Both the position numbers and the translations under genes were made by a program. 64,000 nucleotides of DNA from Pseudomonas fluorescens (GTDB lineage: Bacteria > Pseudomonadota > Gammaproteobacteria > Pseudomonadales > Pseudomonadaceae), in assembly GCF_902497775.2 (NCBI RefSeq), contig NZ_OZ024668.1, positions 3,890,326-3,954,325 of the forward strand, in the 5' to 3' direction. Numbering within the stretch: position 1 is the first letter of the stretch; each line of letters opens with the position of its first letter. This document shows, piece by piece, positions 54,486 to 62,141 of this stretch. The notes under the pieces were generated by a model. That model did no database searches. It saw nothing but the letters and a program-made list of their open reading frames with translations, and was not told the origin of the DNA.

Positions 54486-55517
54486 ATGAATATGCAATTC
54501 ACCGTCGATCCTGTTGAGAACCACCTGGCCAACGGCCTCAAAGACCTCTGGTTTCCTGTATTGCCCTCGGAGCTGCTTGGCGAGAAGCCGGTGTCGGTGC
54601 GCCGCCTGGGCTACAAGATCGCCCTGTGGCGCGACAACGATGGCAGCGTGCATGCTCTGGAAGACCACTGCCCGCACCGTGGCGCGCCGCTGTCCCAGGG
54701 CCCGGTGCTGGGCGACCGCCTGCAGTGCCCGTACCACGGCGTCGAAGTGCGCTGCGACGGCACCGTGACCAAGGTCCCCGGCAGCCCGGGCTGCAAGCTC
54801 GAAGGCAGCCGCCCGACGCGCATGTTCCACACCCGCGAAGCGGCCGGGGCGATCTTTTTGTTCAACGCCACCGACCCGCACCTGGACACCCCGCCGGAGC
54901 TGGTGCTGCCCGAGCAGCTGACTTCGCCCGAGTGGAGCAGCTTCCTCTGCTACACCGAGTGGCAAGGCGACTACCGTTACGTGCTCGACAACGTCATGGA
55001 CCCGATGCACGGCACCTACCTGCACAAGATGTCGCACTCGATGAGCGAAGGCGAAGCCACCGCCAAATTCGTCACCCGCGACACCGAGCAGGGCTTCTTC
55101 TTCGAGAAGGAAGGCCAGCGCGGGGTCAACTTCGACTGGACCGAATTCCTCGACAACGGCTGCCACTGGCTGCGCCTGGAAATCCCCTACCCGAAGACCG
55201 GCGGCCCGGGCGGCAACTTCACCATCATCGGCAGCTACACCCCGAGCAGCCGCAGCCTGTCGGCGGTGTTCCACTGGCGCGCGCGACCGCTGACCGGCTG
55301 GCAGCGCGACACCTGGCGCTTCCTCTACAAGAACCGCCTGGAAGCCCGCCACTGGGCAGTACTGGAGCAGGACCGGGTACTGCTGGAGTTCATGGAATAC
55401 GACGCCAACCAGCGTGAGAACCTCTATCAGCATGACCTGGGTGTGGTGCGCCTGCGCCGCTACCTCAAGGGCCAGGCCAAGGAGCAACTGGCGCTGATCG
55501 AAGCGAAGCAGCTGTGA
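54486..55517 (+). CDS. Rieske-type aromatic oxygenase, alpha subunit
   Basis: The 343-residue protein has the Rieske cluster ligands in DHCPHRGAPLSQG and LQCPYHGV (about residues 57-83) and the mononuclear-iron site in NVMDPMHGTYLHK (about 171-183). Its length fits the one-component VanA/phthalate-oxygenase group, and the matching reductase gene lies two genes downstream. It could dihydroxylate a ring or demethylate an O- or N-methyl group. It overlaps the RidA gene by one base. Confidence 0.9.
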   Translation: MNMQFTVDPVENHLANGLKDLWFPVLPSELLGEKPVSVRRLGYKIALWRDNDGSVHALEDHCPHRGAPLSQGPVLGDRLQCPYHGVEVRCDGTVTKVPGSPGCKLEGSRPTRMFHTREAAGAIFLFNATDPHLDTPPELVLPEQLTSPEWSSFLCYTEWQGDYRYVLDNVMDPMHGTYLHKMSHSMSEGEATAKFVTRDTEQGFFFEKEGQRGVNFDWTEFLDNGCHWLRLEIPYPKTGGPGGNFTIIGSYTPSSRSLSAVFHWRARPLTGWQRDTWRFLYKNRLEARHWAVLEQDRVLLEFMEYDANQRENLYQHDLGVVRLRRYLKGQAKEQLALIEAKQL

Positions 55518-55954
55518 TGAGCCTGCCAGTGCAACGTATCCAGGCCCAGGCGTTGACCGAACTGGCCACTGCCAGTTGGTCCAACGCCCTGCTGCTTGGC
55601 ACCGAACTGGTAATGTCCGGCATGACCGGCCATCCCGCCACCCGCCAGGCCGCCGAGCGCGGCGCGCCACTGGATGCCTACGCGCAGACCCTGGTAGTGC
55701 TGAACAAAGCCCGGGCCCTGGTTGAAGCGGCAGGCGGGCACATCGGCAATATCTACCGCTTGACGGTGTACCTCACCGACATTGCCGACAAGGACGAAGT
55801 CGGTCGCGCCCGCCGCGACTTCTTCGCAGGTTTCGCCTGCTACCCCACCTCCACTCTGGTTCAAGTGAGCGCCCTGGTGTTCCCGGAACTGGTGGTGGAA
55901 ATCGAAGCCAGCGCCCGGCTCGACATTGACTTGCGCACTGCGCCATTGAGGTGA
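55517..55954 (+). CDS. RidA-family (YjgF/YER057c) protein
   Basis: The 145-residue protein has the RidA fold: SNALLLGTELVMSGMTG, then LVVLNKARALVEAAGGHIGNIYRLTVYL and CYPTSTLVQVSAL. RidA proteins hydrolyse reactive imines and enamines, or act as deaminases in nitrogen-heterocycle pathways. Its presence beside an aspartate-dehydrogenase-like enzyme suggests that an amine or imine arises from the substrate. The ATG at 55517 shares a base with the Rieske gene's stop. Confidence 0.85.
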   Translation: MSLPVQRIQAQALTELATASWSNALLLGTELVMSGMTGHPATRQAAERGAPLDAYAQTLVVLNKARALVEAAGGHIGNIYRLTVYLTDIADKDEVGRARRDFFAGFACYPTSTLVQVSALVFPELVVEIEASARLDIDLRTAPLR

Positions 55955-55957
55955 CCG

Positions 55958-56917
55958 ATGTCCAACTCCTCTACCATCACCGCGCTGGTGCACACCCTGC
56001 GCCACGAAGCCGAAGGCATCATCAGCGTCGAACTGCGCCCCTGGGGCGATACCGTATTCGCGCCGTTCGAAGCCGGCTCGCACATCGACCTGCACCTGCC
56101 CAACGGCCTGGTGCGCAGCTATTCGCTGCTCAACTCGCCGAGCGACCAGGGCCGTTATGTGGTCGGTATCCTGCGCGATCGCAACAGCCGCGGCGGCTCG
56201 GCGTTCGTCCATGAGCAACTGCGCGTTGGCACGCAACTGAGCATCTCGCAGCCACGCAACAACTTCGCCCTCGACCCGCACGCCAGCCACAACGTGCTGG
56301 TGGCCGGCGGCATCGGCATCACGCCGATCTACTGCATGTTTCGCCAGTTGCTGGCCCTGGGCAAATCCGCCGAGTTGATCTACTGCGCCCGCTCGCGCAA
56401 GGAAGCGGCGCTGCTGGAGGCGCTCAGCGGAGTCGATGCCAAGGTGCTGTATCACTTCAACGACGAGAAGAACGCGGTCCCGGACCTGGCGCACTACCTA
56501 GCCGGGCAGCCCAGCGATACGCACTTCTACTGCTGCGGCCCGACGCCGATGCTCGATGCGTTCGAAAGCACCTGCCAAAGCCTGGGCTATCCCCATGCCC
56601 ATATCGAACGCTTCACCGCCGCCGAATTGCCGCCTTCGCAAGATGCCCAGGACAGCTACAGCGTCGAGCTGAAAAAGTCCGGCAAGACGCTGAACGTAGA
56701 GCCCGGTTTGAACCTGCTCGATGTGCTGCTCGAAGCTGGCTGCGATATCGAATATAGCTGCCGCGAGGGCGTGTGCGGCTCGTGCGAGACCCGGGTGCTG
56801 GAGGGTGATATCGACCACCGCGATGGCGTACTGACCAAGGCCGAACGGGCGGCGAACGCATCGATGATGGTCTGTGTGTCGGGCTGCAAGAGCCGGCGCA
56901 TGGTGCTGGACCTGTAA
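55958..56917 (+). CDS. phthalate-dioxygenase-type reductase (PDR/VanB family)
   Basis: The 319-residue electron-transfer protein has a flavin-binding barrel (about residues 1-105, VRSYSLLNSP), an NAD domain with VLVAGGIGITPIYCMFRQL, and a C-terminal plant-type 2Fe-2S domain with CREGVCGSC and a distant MMVCVSGC. It passes electrons from NAD(P)H to the Rieske oxygenase two genes upstream. It is the last gene of the main run; a good terminator follows after 21 bases. Confidence 0.9.
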   Translation: MSNSSTITALVHTLRHEAEGIISVELRPWGDTVFAPFEAGSHIDLHLPNGLVRSYSLLNSPSDQGRYVVGILRDRNSRGGSAFVHEQLRVGTQLSISQPRNNFALDPHASHNVLVAGGIGITPIYCMFRQLLALGKSAELIYCARSRKEAALLEALSGVDAKVLYHFNDEKNAVPDLAHYLAGQPSDTHFYCCGPTPMLDAFESTCQSLGYPHAHIERFTAAELPPSQDAQDSYSVELKKSGKTLNVEPGLNLLDVLLEAGCDIEYSCREGVCGSCETRVLEGDIDHRDGVLTKAERAANASMMVCVSGCKSRRMVLDL

Positions 56918-56938
56918 CTGTTGCAACACGCGCAATTG

Positions 56939-56967
56939 GCCGGCACCGGGTGTGCCGGCTTTTTTTT
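56939..56967 (+). terminator. rho-independent terminator of the catabolic run
   Basis: The stem GCCGGCAC / GTGCCGGC is followed by eight T residues, 21 bases after the reductase stop codon. Confidence 0.93.
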
Positions 56968-57055
56968 GCTCCGCTGCCGGGCCTCATCGCAGGTCAAGTC
57001 GGACCGCCGCACCGCCGCTCTCACAGGTCCGGCGGCGGCAAAACAGTCGATTACT

Positions 57056-57071
57056 TATTCATTGATAAAAC
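57056..57071. promoter_or_regulatory. operator-like repeat D, TATTCATTGATAAAAC
   Basis: This copy matches 12 of 16 positions of repeat B upstream of the transporter genes and lies about 335 bases before the porin start. Confidence 0.35.
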
Positions 57072-57175
57072 AATCAACGCACTGTCAACGCGCGCTGTGC
57101 AGTTAAACCGCACTGCCATTGCCCACTGCTGTTACTTAAATCCCGGCCTGTTCCACCCACGGCACAACTTCATGT

Positions 57176-57191
57176 GTTTCAGATATAAATA
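57176..57191. promoter_or_regulatory. operator-like repeat E, GTTTCAGATATAAATA
   Basis: This copy matches 13 of 16 positions of repeat B. The left half GTTTCA is perfect. Confidence 0.4.
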
Positions 57192-57284
57192 ATTGTTTTG
57201 CATGATATTTATCTGACAACAAACCGTTTATCCGCACTGGCACAGTTCCTGCTTTTTCCTCTCGAGTTCAAATATAAAAACAAC

Positions 57285-57300
57285 GTACCACCTATAAAAC
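57285..57300. promoter_or_regulatory. operator-like repeat F, GTACCACCTATAAAAC
   Basis: This copy differs in only one base from repeat C before the first transporter gene (GTATCACCTATAAAAC), and the A after it is also shared. It lies about 107 bases before the porin start. Confidence 0.5.
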
Positions 57301-57407
57301 AATAACAAACCCACCGATGCGCCACCGCTGACTTTCGCTTCACGCCTTGTTCAAGGCGGCGGACAGCTGTTGCCCACAGAAACTGCTCAACCTTGCGGGG
57401 CATTGAT

Positions 57408-58637
57408 ATGAACAAATACGTGATAAGCCTTGGCCTGATCCTCGGCAGCGCCACAAGCTTCGCTTCCGAGCCCGGCCCTGCGGCACCGGACCAGACGCCA
57501 GCGGTGAAAAAAACCTTCCCGCACATTGCCTGGCGCAGTGACGACGGCCAGAGTTCGCTGGATATCGGCGGCGCACTGCGGGTCAACTACCGCGATGAAC
57601 ACTGGGATACTACCGAGAATAACGGCCGCTTCCTGTTCGATACCTTCCGCCTGGATGTCCAGGCCACCCATAAGCAGCTGTTCAGCGACATCGGCTATTG
57701 GTTCCAGGACGACGGCAAGCGCTCGATCGACCGTGGTTATGTCGGCTATCGCTTCAATGCCAATTCCAACGTGCAACTGGGCGCGCCGTTCAAACCCTTT
57801 GGTCTTGAACCCTACCCGCAGTTTGGCTGGAGCTACCACATCCCGTTTTTCATGGGCTATGGCGTCAGCGCCGGCACGGGCCTGAAATACAGCTACAAGG
57901 ACAAGGACTGGGACCTGCAACTGGGTTACTTCCCGCGCATGCTGCCCAGCGGCATTCGCTACTCGCCGGAAGTCGGCCGTTATAGCGATCTCGACGATAA
58001 CGCCGTGGCCTTCACCCAGTCGCGCCAGGACAACGAGAAGCGCAACCAGGTCAACGCCCGGGTAGCGCGCACGTTTACCGGTGACGGCTGGAAGACTGAA
58101 ATAGGCGCCTCGCTGGCGGCGGCCGAGCTGTACAACGCCACCACCCGTGACGAAGGCGACTACTGGGCAGGCGGCGTGCATGCGATCGTCAACGCCGGCA
58201 ACTGGACTGTCACCAGTCAGGCGATTCGTTACGAGTACGATCCAAAGAACCCCGACGGCGTCAGCAACGACTCGGTACTGATGGGCGGCAACGGCCTGAC
58301 CCCGGCCTACCTGATCGCCTCCAAGGCGACCATCGGCTCGATCAACGTCGGCTACGACATCTTCACCCCGGGCCTTGGTCAGTTGAAAAAGATCAAGGTG
58401 TACAACGACTACAGCCGCATGATGAAAGACAAAAGCGGCTGGGATGACTCGCAGATGTTTACCGTGGGCGCGCAGTTCCTGGCCATGCCGATCATGGCCT
58501 GGGTCGACTTTACCTGGGCAAAGAACGCCAACCCCTTCGGCGGCGCCGAGAACGGCACAGGCTGGACCAACACCAATTCGGTCGGCAGCAACGACTGGTA
58601 CTACCGGACCAACATCAACATCGGCTACTACTTCTGA
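57408..58637 (+). CDS. outer-membrane porin associated with the catabolic cluster
   Basis: The 409-residue protein has a signal peptide (MNKYVISLGLILGSATSFA) and alternating beta-strand character throughout. It ends in NINIGYYF with the terminal phenylalanine used for outer-membrane insertion. Strands such as SLDIGGALRVNYRDE and FLFDTFRLDVQATHKQLF resemble the OprO/OprP-like barrel group rather than OprD. It probably lets the pathway's substrate across the outer membrane, as its leader carries the same repeats as the importer operon. It has its own promoter region and terminator. Confidence 0.82.
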   Translation: MNKYVISLGLILGSATSFASEPGPAAPDQTPAVKKTFPHIAWRSDDGQSSLDIGGALRVNYRDEHWDTTENNGRFLFDTFRLDVQATHKQLFSDIGYWFQDDGKRSIDRGYVGYRFNANSNVQLGAPFKPFGLEPYPQFGWSYHIPFFMGYGVSAGTGLKYSYKDKDWDLQLGYFPRMLPSGIRYSPEVGRYSDLDDNAVAFTQSRQDNEKRNQVNARVARTFTGDGWKTEIGASLAAAELYNATTRDEGDYWAGGVHAIVNAGNWTVTSQAIRYEYDPKNPDGVSNDSVLMGGNGLTPAYLIASKATIGSINVGYDIFTPGLGQLKKIKVYNDYSRMMKDKSGWDDSQMFTVGAQFLAMPIMAWVDFTWAKNANPFGGAENGTGWTNTNSVGSNDWYYRTNINIGYYF

Positions 58638-58640
58638 GGT

Positions 58641-58671
58641 CAAACCGCCCGGCGTGCTGCCGGGCGGTTTG
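58641..58671. terminator. bidirectional terminator between porin and EamA genes
   Basis: Perfect 13-base arms (CAAACCGCCCGGC and its complement) flank a five-base loop between the two convergent genes. The A and T runs at the ends are short. Confidence 0.85.
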
Positions 58672-58676
58672 TACAG

Positions 58677-59567
58677 CTAGTCAGCTTGCAGCTGCGCCTG
58701 CACGGCAGCGGGCTTGCGGAACACGAACAGCAGGCCAACGACGATCAGGCCCATGCCCAACAGGCTCAGTGCCGCCAGGCGGTTGCCGAAGATCAGGTAG
58801 TCCATCACCGCAGTAACCGCCGGCACCAGGTAGAACAGGCTGGTGACATTGACCAGGTTGCCCTTGGCAATCAGCCGGTACAGCAGCAAGGTCGCCAGCA
58901 ACGACACCACCAGGCCCATCCACAGCAAGGCGCCGATGAAGCTGTCGGTCAGCTCCACCTGCAGCGGCTGAAACGGCGCGAACACCGCACACATCAACAG
59001 CCCGGCCAGGTATTGCAGCGGCAGGGTGCCCATGGGGTTGCTGGTGATGCGCTTTTGCATGATCGAACCGAAGGTCATGCTCATCAGCGCCAGCAAGGCA
59101 AACAGCATCCCGGCCAGCGATACACCGCCGAGGTTGATGCCCTGGTAGACCACCATGATCAAACCGCTCAAGCCCAGGCCCAGGCCGAACAGCCGGCTCC
59201 AGGAACGCTGGCGCTCCATCAGCACCACGGTGAGGATCGGTTGCACGCCCATGACCGTGGCCATGACCCCGGGGGTAACGTGAGTGTTGAGCGCCAGCAG
59301 GTAGAAAATCTGATAGGCGCCCAGCAGCACGCAACCGGTAGCCAGGGCTTGCAGCACCGCCGGGCGCGTGCGCGGCCAGTGCAGCTTGAGCAACGGGCTG
59401 AGCAACAGCAAGCCGGCCAGGGCCAGGGCCGAACGCAGCAACAGGAAGGCAAACGGGCTGGCGTGGGCCAGGCCCAGCTTGGAGACGATCGCCCCGCTAC
59501 TCCAGAGCAGGACGAACAGGCTGGTAGTGGCCGCCGAGGCCACGGATTGTTTCGATAGAACAGACAT
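58677..59567 (-). CDS. EamA/DMT-family exporter
   Basis: The 296-residue protein has ten hydrophobic helices with the EamA pattern: SLFVLLWSSGAIVSKLGLAHASPFAFLLLRSALAL at the start, GVMATVMGVQPILTVVLMER, and SLFYLVPAVTAVMDYLIFG near the end. The start is the ATG at 59567 with AGGTGG six bases upstream. It is probably an exporter of amino acids or similar metabolites. The unusual long leader contains a valine-rich frame that may regulate it. Confidence 0.86.
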   Translation of the reverse strand: MSVLSKQSVASAATTSLFVLLWSSGAIVSKLGLAHASPFAFLLLRSALALAGLLLLSPLLKLHWPRTRPAVLQALATGCVLLGAYQIFYLLALNTHVTPGVMATVMGVQPILTVVLMERQRSWSRLFGLGLGLSGLIMVVYQGINLGGVSLAGMLFALLALMSMTFGSIMQKRITSNPMGTLPLQYLAGLLMCAVFAPFQPLQVELTDSFIGALLWMGLVVSLLATLLLYRLIAKGNLVNVTSLFYLVPAVTAVMDYLIFGNRLAALSLLGMGLIVVGLLFVFRKPAAVQAQLQAD

Positions 59568-59600
59568 GAATGCCACCTGTATTCGGGCAGATAAGCCGAA

Positions 59601-59629
59601 CGGTGCTACCCGCGAGGGGCAGCCAACCG
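59601..59629 (-). promoter_or_regulatory. hairpin between valine-rich leader frame and EamA gene
   Basis: On the minus strand CGGT-TG-GCTGCCC, loop CTCGC, then GGGTAGC-ACCG pairs over eleven positions with a two-base bulge and one G-T pair. It lies about 45 bases after the leader stop and 34 before the EamA start. It has the position of an attenuator but no T run follows. Confidence 0.4.
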
Positions 59630-59673
59630 TATTCAGTAGGGTGCAGGTGTGTGGGGACGCAGCGATTGACCGC

Positions 59674-59835
59674 TTAGCCCAGCACTACCACCGCTGGCGG
59701 TGCGACGACGCACACGACCACGCTACTGACAGGTGGTGGGTAGTGACTGATCATGGCCGGCTGCTGGCTCCCGCGCACAACGACAACCGCGTCAGGCGCG
59801 GTAGCGAATACGGTGGATGGGCAGGAAGCTGGCAT
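59674..59835 (-). CDS. possible valine-rich leader peptide
   Basis: A 53-residue frame ends VVVCVVAPPAVVVLG and contains APDAVVVVRG: 14 of 53 residues are valine, encoded by mixed Val codons in blocks. An internal start gives a 26-residue form beginning MISHYPPP. Blocks of the regulating amino acid directly before a hairpin and an exporter gene suggest attenuation by valine or branched-chain amino acids, as in the E. coli ivbL leader, whose TAPSAAVVVVR it resembles. Neither start has a strong ribosome site, so translation is unproven. Confidence 0.35.
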   Translation of the reverse strand: MPASCPSTVFATAPDAVVVVRGSQQPAMISHYPPPVSSVVVCVVAPPAVVVLG

Positions 59836-59936
59836 GAGCAGGTCTTCGGTGAGGTGAAGTGGGGGTGACTATAGACCAGCCTGTTTCAGGCTGGCAAGTC
59901 GGTGCCGGCGATGGGCCGCAAAGCGGCCCCAAACAG

Positions 59937-60872
59937 TCAGAACAACCAGCGATACAGCAGGTAGGCAACCACCACCGCCAGCACCGGACGCAACACCCGG
60001 TAGGCCTTGGGATTGGCACGCTTGAACTGCTTGACCCGGCTGCTGATGACATTGCTGAAACGCTTGCTCCAGGCATAGGCCTGGTTGATCCCGCCGACGC
60101 GCTCGTCGTCAGTGTTCTGCGGCGCGGTAGCGCGGCCGAGGAAGGCACTGACCTTGCGGTTGATGCGGGTCATCAGCGGGCTGTTGAGCGGTCGCTCGAC
60201 GTCGCAGAAGAGGATCACCCGGGTGGTTTCGGTTTCGTTCTTGACCCAGTGCACGTAGGTCTCGTCGAACATCACGTCTTCACCGTCACGCCAGGCATAG
60301 ACCTGGCCATCGACGTAGATCCGGCAGTCGTCGGAGTTGGGCGTAGACAGCCCCAGGTGATAGCGCAGGGAACCGGCGAACGGGTCACGGTGCGGGTTCA
60401 GGTGGCTGCCACCGGGCAGCAAGGCGAACATCGCGCCCTTGACGTTGGGGATGCTGTTGACCAGCTCGACGGTCTTGGGGCACAGCGCCTCGGCCGAAGG
60501 CAGCGGCTTGTCGTACCACTTCAGGTAAAAACGCTTCCAGCCCTTCTTGAAGAACGAACCGAAACCGGCGTCGTTGTCTTTTTCGGCGGCGCGGATGTAA
60601 CCCTCGTCGAACAGGTGCATGGCCTCTTCGCGGATCACCTCCCAGTTGTCCTTGAGCACGTCGAGCTCGGGGAAACGGCTGCGGTCCAGGTACGGCTTGG
60701 ACGGCACACCGGAAAACAGATACATCAGGGCGTTATAAGGGGCGAACAGCGCCGAATGGTTGACGAACTGGCGCAACATTGGCAAACGCGCCTTGCCGCG
60801 CAGGTGCACATACAGCGTGCTGCCGAAAAACAGCAGCAGTACACCTGCCTTGGCGACAAAGGAAAAGGTCAT
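59937..60872 (-). CDS. lpxO: LpxO-like lipid A 2-hydroxylase / aspartyl-asparaginyl beta-hydroxylase family
   Basis: The 311-residue protein has an N-terminal membrane helix (VAKAGVLLLFFGSTLYVHL), a cytoplasmic Fe(II)/2-oxoglutarate dioxygenase domain and a C-terminal hydrophobic anchor (VLAVVVAYLLYRWLF). The iron ligands are in NPHRDPFAGSLRYHLGL and FDETYVHWV. LpxO enzymes add a 2-hydroxyl group to lipid A acyl chains; P. aeruginosa has two such proteins. Family membership is clear, the exact target chain is not. Confidence 0.88.
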   Translation of the reverse strand: MTFSFVAKAGVLLLFFGSTLYVHLRGKARLPMLRQFVNHSALFAPYNALMYLFSGVPSKPYLDRSRFPELDVLKDNWEVIREEAMHLFDEGYIRAAEKDNDAGFGSFFKKGWKRFYLKWYDKPLPSAEALCPKTVELVNSIPNVKGAMFALLPGGSHLNPHRDPFAGSLRYHLGLSTPNSDDCRIYVDGQVYAWRDGEDVMFDETYVHWVKNETETTRVILFCDVERPLNSPLMTRINRKVSAFLGRATAPQNTDDERVGGINQAYAWSKRFSNVISSRVKQFKRANPKAYRVLRPVLAVVVAYLLYRWLF

Positions 60873-61034
60873 GCAACACTCCTTGGAATTTCGATCAGGC
60901 TATCGCTGCCAGATTAATCGAGCATGATAAACCGAAGCGGCCCCGGTAAAAACCTGTGGGGCCGGTAATCAGTGTTAAGGATTGTGCAACAAACAGCGGC
61001 GCCGAACATTGCGCCGGATCAGCGCCGCCGTGGT

Positions 61035-62009
61035 TTACTGCTGGTTTTCCTGCTCGGTGAACAGGTCGGCGAAGAGCATGCTCGACAGGTAACGCTCGCC
61101 GGAATCCGGCAGGATCACGACGATGGTCTTGCCCTGCATCTCCGGTTTCTCGGCCAGGCGCACCGCCGCTGCCATGGCGGCGCCGGAGGAAATCCCGCAG
61201 AGGATGCCCTCCTCCTGCATCAGGCGCAGGGCCATGGCCTTGGACTCCTCGTCGCTGACCAACTCGACCTGGTCGACCATCGACATATCGAGGTTCTTCG
61301 GCACGAAACCGGCGCCAATACCCTGGATCTTGTGCGGGCTGGGCTTGATCTCTTCACCGGCACGGGCCTGGGTAATGACTGGCGAGCCGATAGGCTCGAC
61401 TGCAACCGAGAGGATCGCCTTGCCCTGGGTCTGCTTGATGTAGCGCGACACCCCGGTAATGGTGCCGCCGGTGCCGACACCGGCCACCAGCACATCGACT
61501 GCGCCGTCGGTGTCATTCCAGATTTCCGGGCCGGTGGTTTTCTCGTGGATCGCCGGGTTGGCCGGGTTCTCGAACTGGCCGGGCAGGAAGTACGCCGAAG
61601 GGTCGCTGGCAACAATCTCACTGGCCTTTTCGATCGCGCCTTTCATGCCTTTGGCAGGCTCGGTAAGCACCAGTTCCGCGCCCAAGGCCTTGAGTACTTT
61701 GCGCCGTTCGATGCTCATCGACGCCGGCATGGTCAGCAGCAGCTTGTAACCACGGGCAGCGGCGACGAAGGCCAGGCCGATGCCGGTGTTGCCCGAGGTC
61801 GGTTCGACGATGGTCATGCCCGGTTTGAGTTTGCCACTGCTTTCGGCGTCCCAGATCATGTTTGCGCCGATCCGGCACTTGACCGAGTAACCGGGGTTGC
61901 GCCCCTCGATCTTGGCCAGCACGGTGACGCCGCGGGGGGCGATGCGGTTGATCTGCACCAGCGGCGTATTGCCGATGGAATGCGCGTTGTCAGCAAAGAT
62001 ACGGCTCAT
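61035..62009 (-). CDS. cysK: cysteine synthase A (O-acetylserine sulfhydrylase)
   Basis: The 324-residue PLP enzyme starts [18 protein letters not shown]; the PLP lysine is in [11 protein letters not shown] (about residue 44), followed by [12 protein letters not shown] and the C-terminal [11 protein letters not shown] and [11 protein letters not shown]. It makes cysteine from O-acetylserine and sulfide. The start at 62009 is set by homology, with GAGGGTCC-type weak leader on the plus strand complement. It is a single gene divergent from the DUF748 gene. Confidence 0.94.
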   Translation of the reverse strand: MSRIFADNAHSIGNTPLVQINRIAPRGVTVLAKIEGRNPGYSVKCRIGANMIWDAESSGKLKPGMTIVEPTSGNTGIGLAFVAAARGYKLLLTMPASMSIERRKVLKALGAELVLTEPAKGMKGAIEKASEIVASDPSAYFLPGQFENPANPAIHEKTTGPEIWNDTDGAVDVLVAGVGTGGTITGVSRYIKQTQGKAILSVAVEPIGSPVITQARAGEEIKPSPHKIQGIGAGFVPKNLDMSMVDQVELVSDEESKAMALRLMQEEGILCGISSGAAMAAAVRLAEKPEMQGKTIVVILPDSGERYLSSMLFADLFTEQENQQ

Positions 62010-62141
62010 GGCGAGGGTCCTTTTATGCACCGAGGCGGAAAACTTCAAGGGTAAGCCTGCAATGCCAGTGCGTCCACAACCGGCGAACCCCTGGGGCTGA
62101 CAGGGGTCAACCGATCACTACCTAGCCGGGAACCGCCGCCG

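Larger units (their letters stand above)
56918..57407. other. control region between the catabolic run and the porin gene
   Basis: These 490 bases contain the operon terminator (56939-56967) and an AT-rich leader with three operator-like repeats and one degenerate copy at 57266-57281, which begins 19 bases before the copy at 57285. No coding frame with a plausible start was found. The AT-rich DNA and repeats mirror the region before the transporter operon. Confidence 0.65.
59568..59936. other. leader/intergenic region before the EamA gene
   Basis: About 369 bases between the EamA start and the stop of the LpxO-like gene. It holds the valine-rich frame (59674-59835) and the hairpin at 59601-59629. 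I see no other gene or repeat. Confidence 0.5.
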
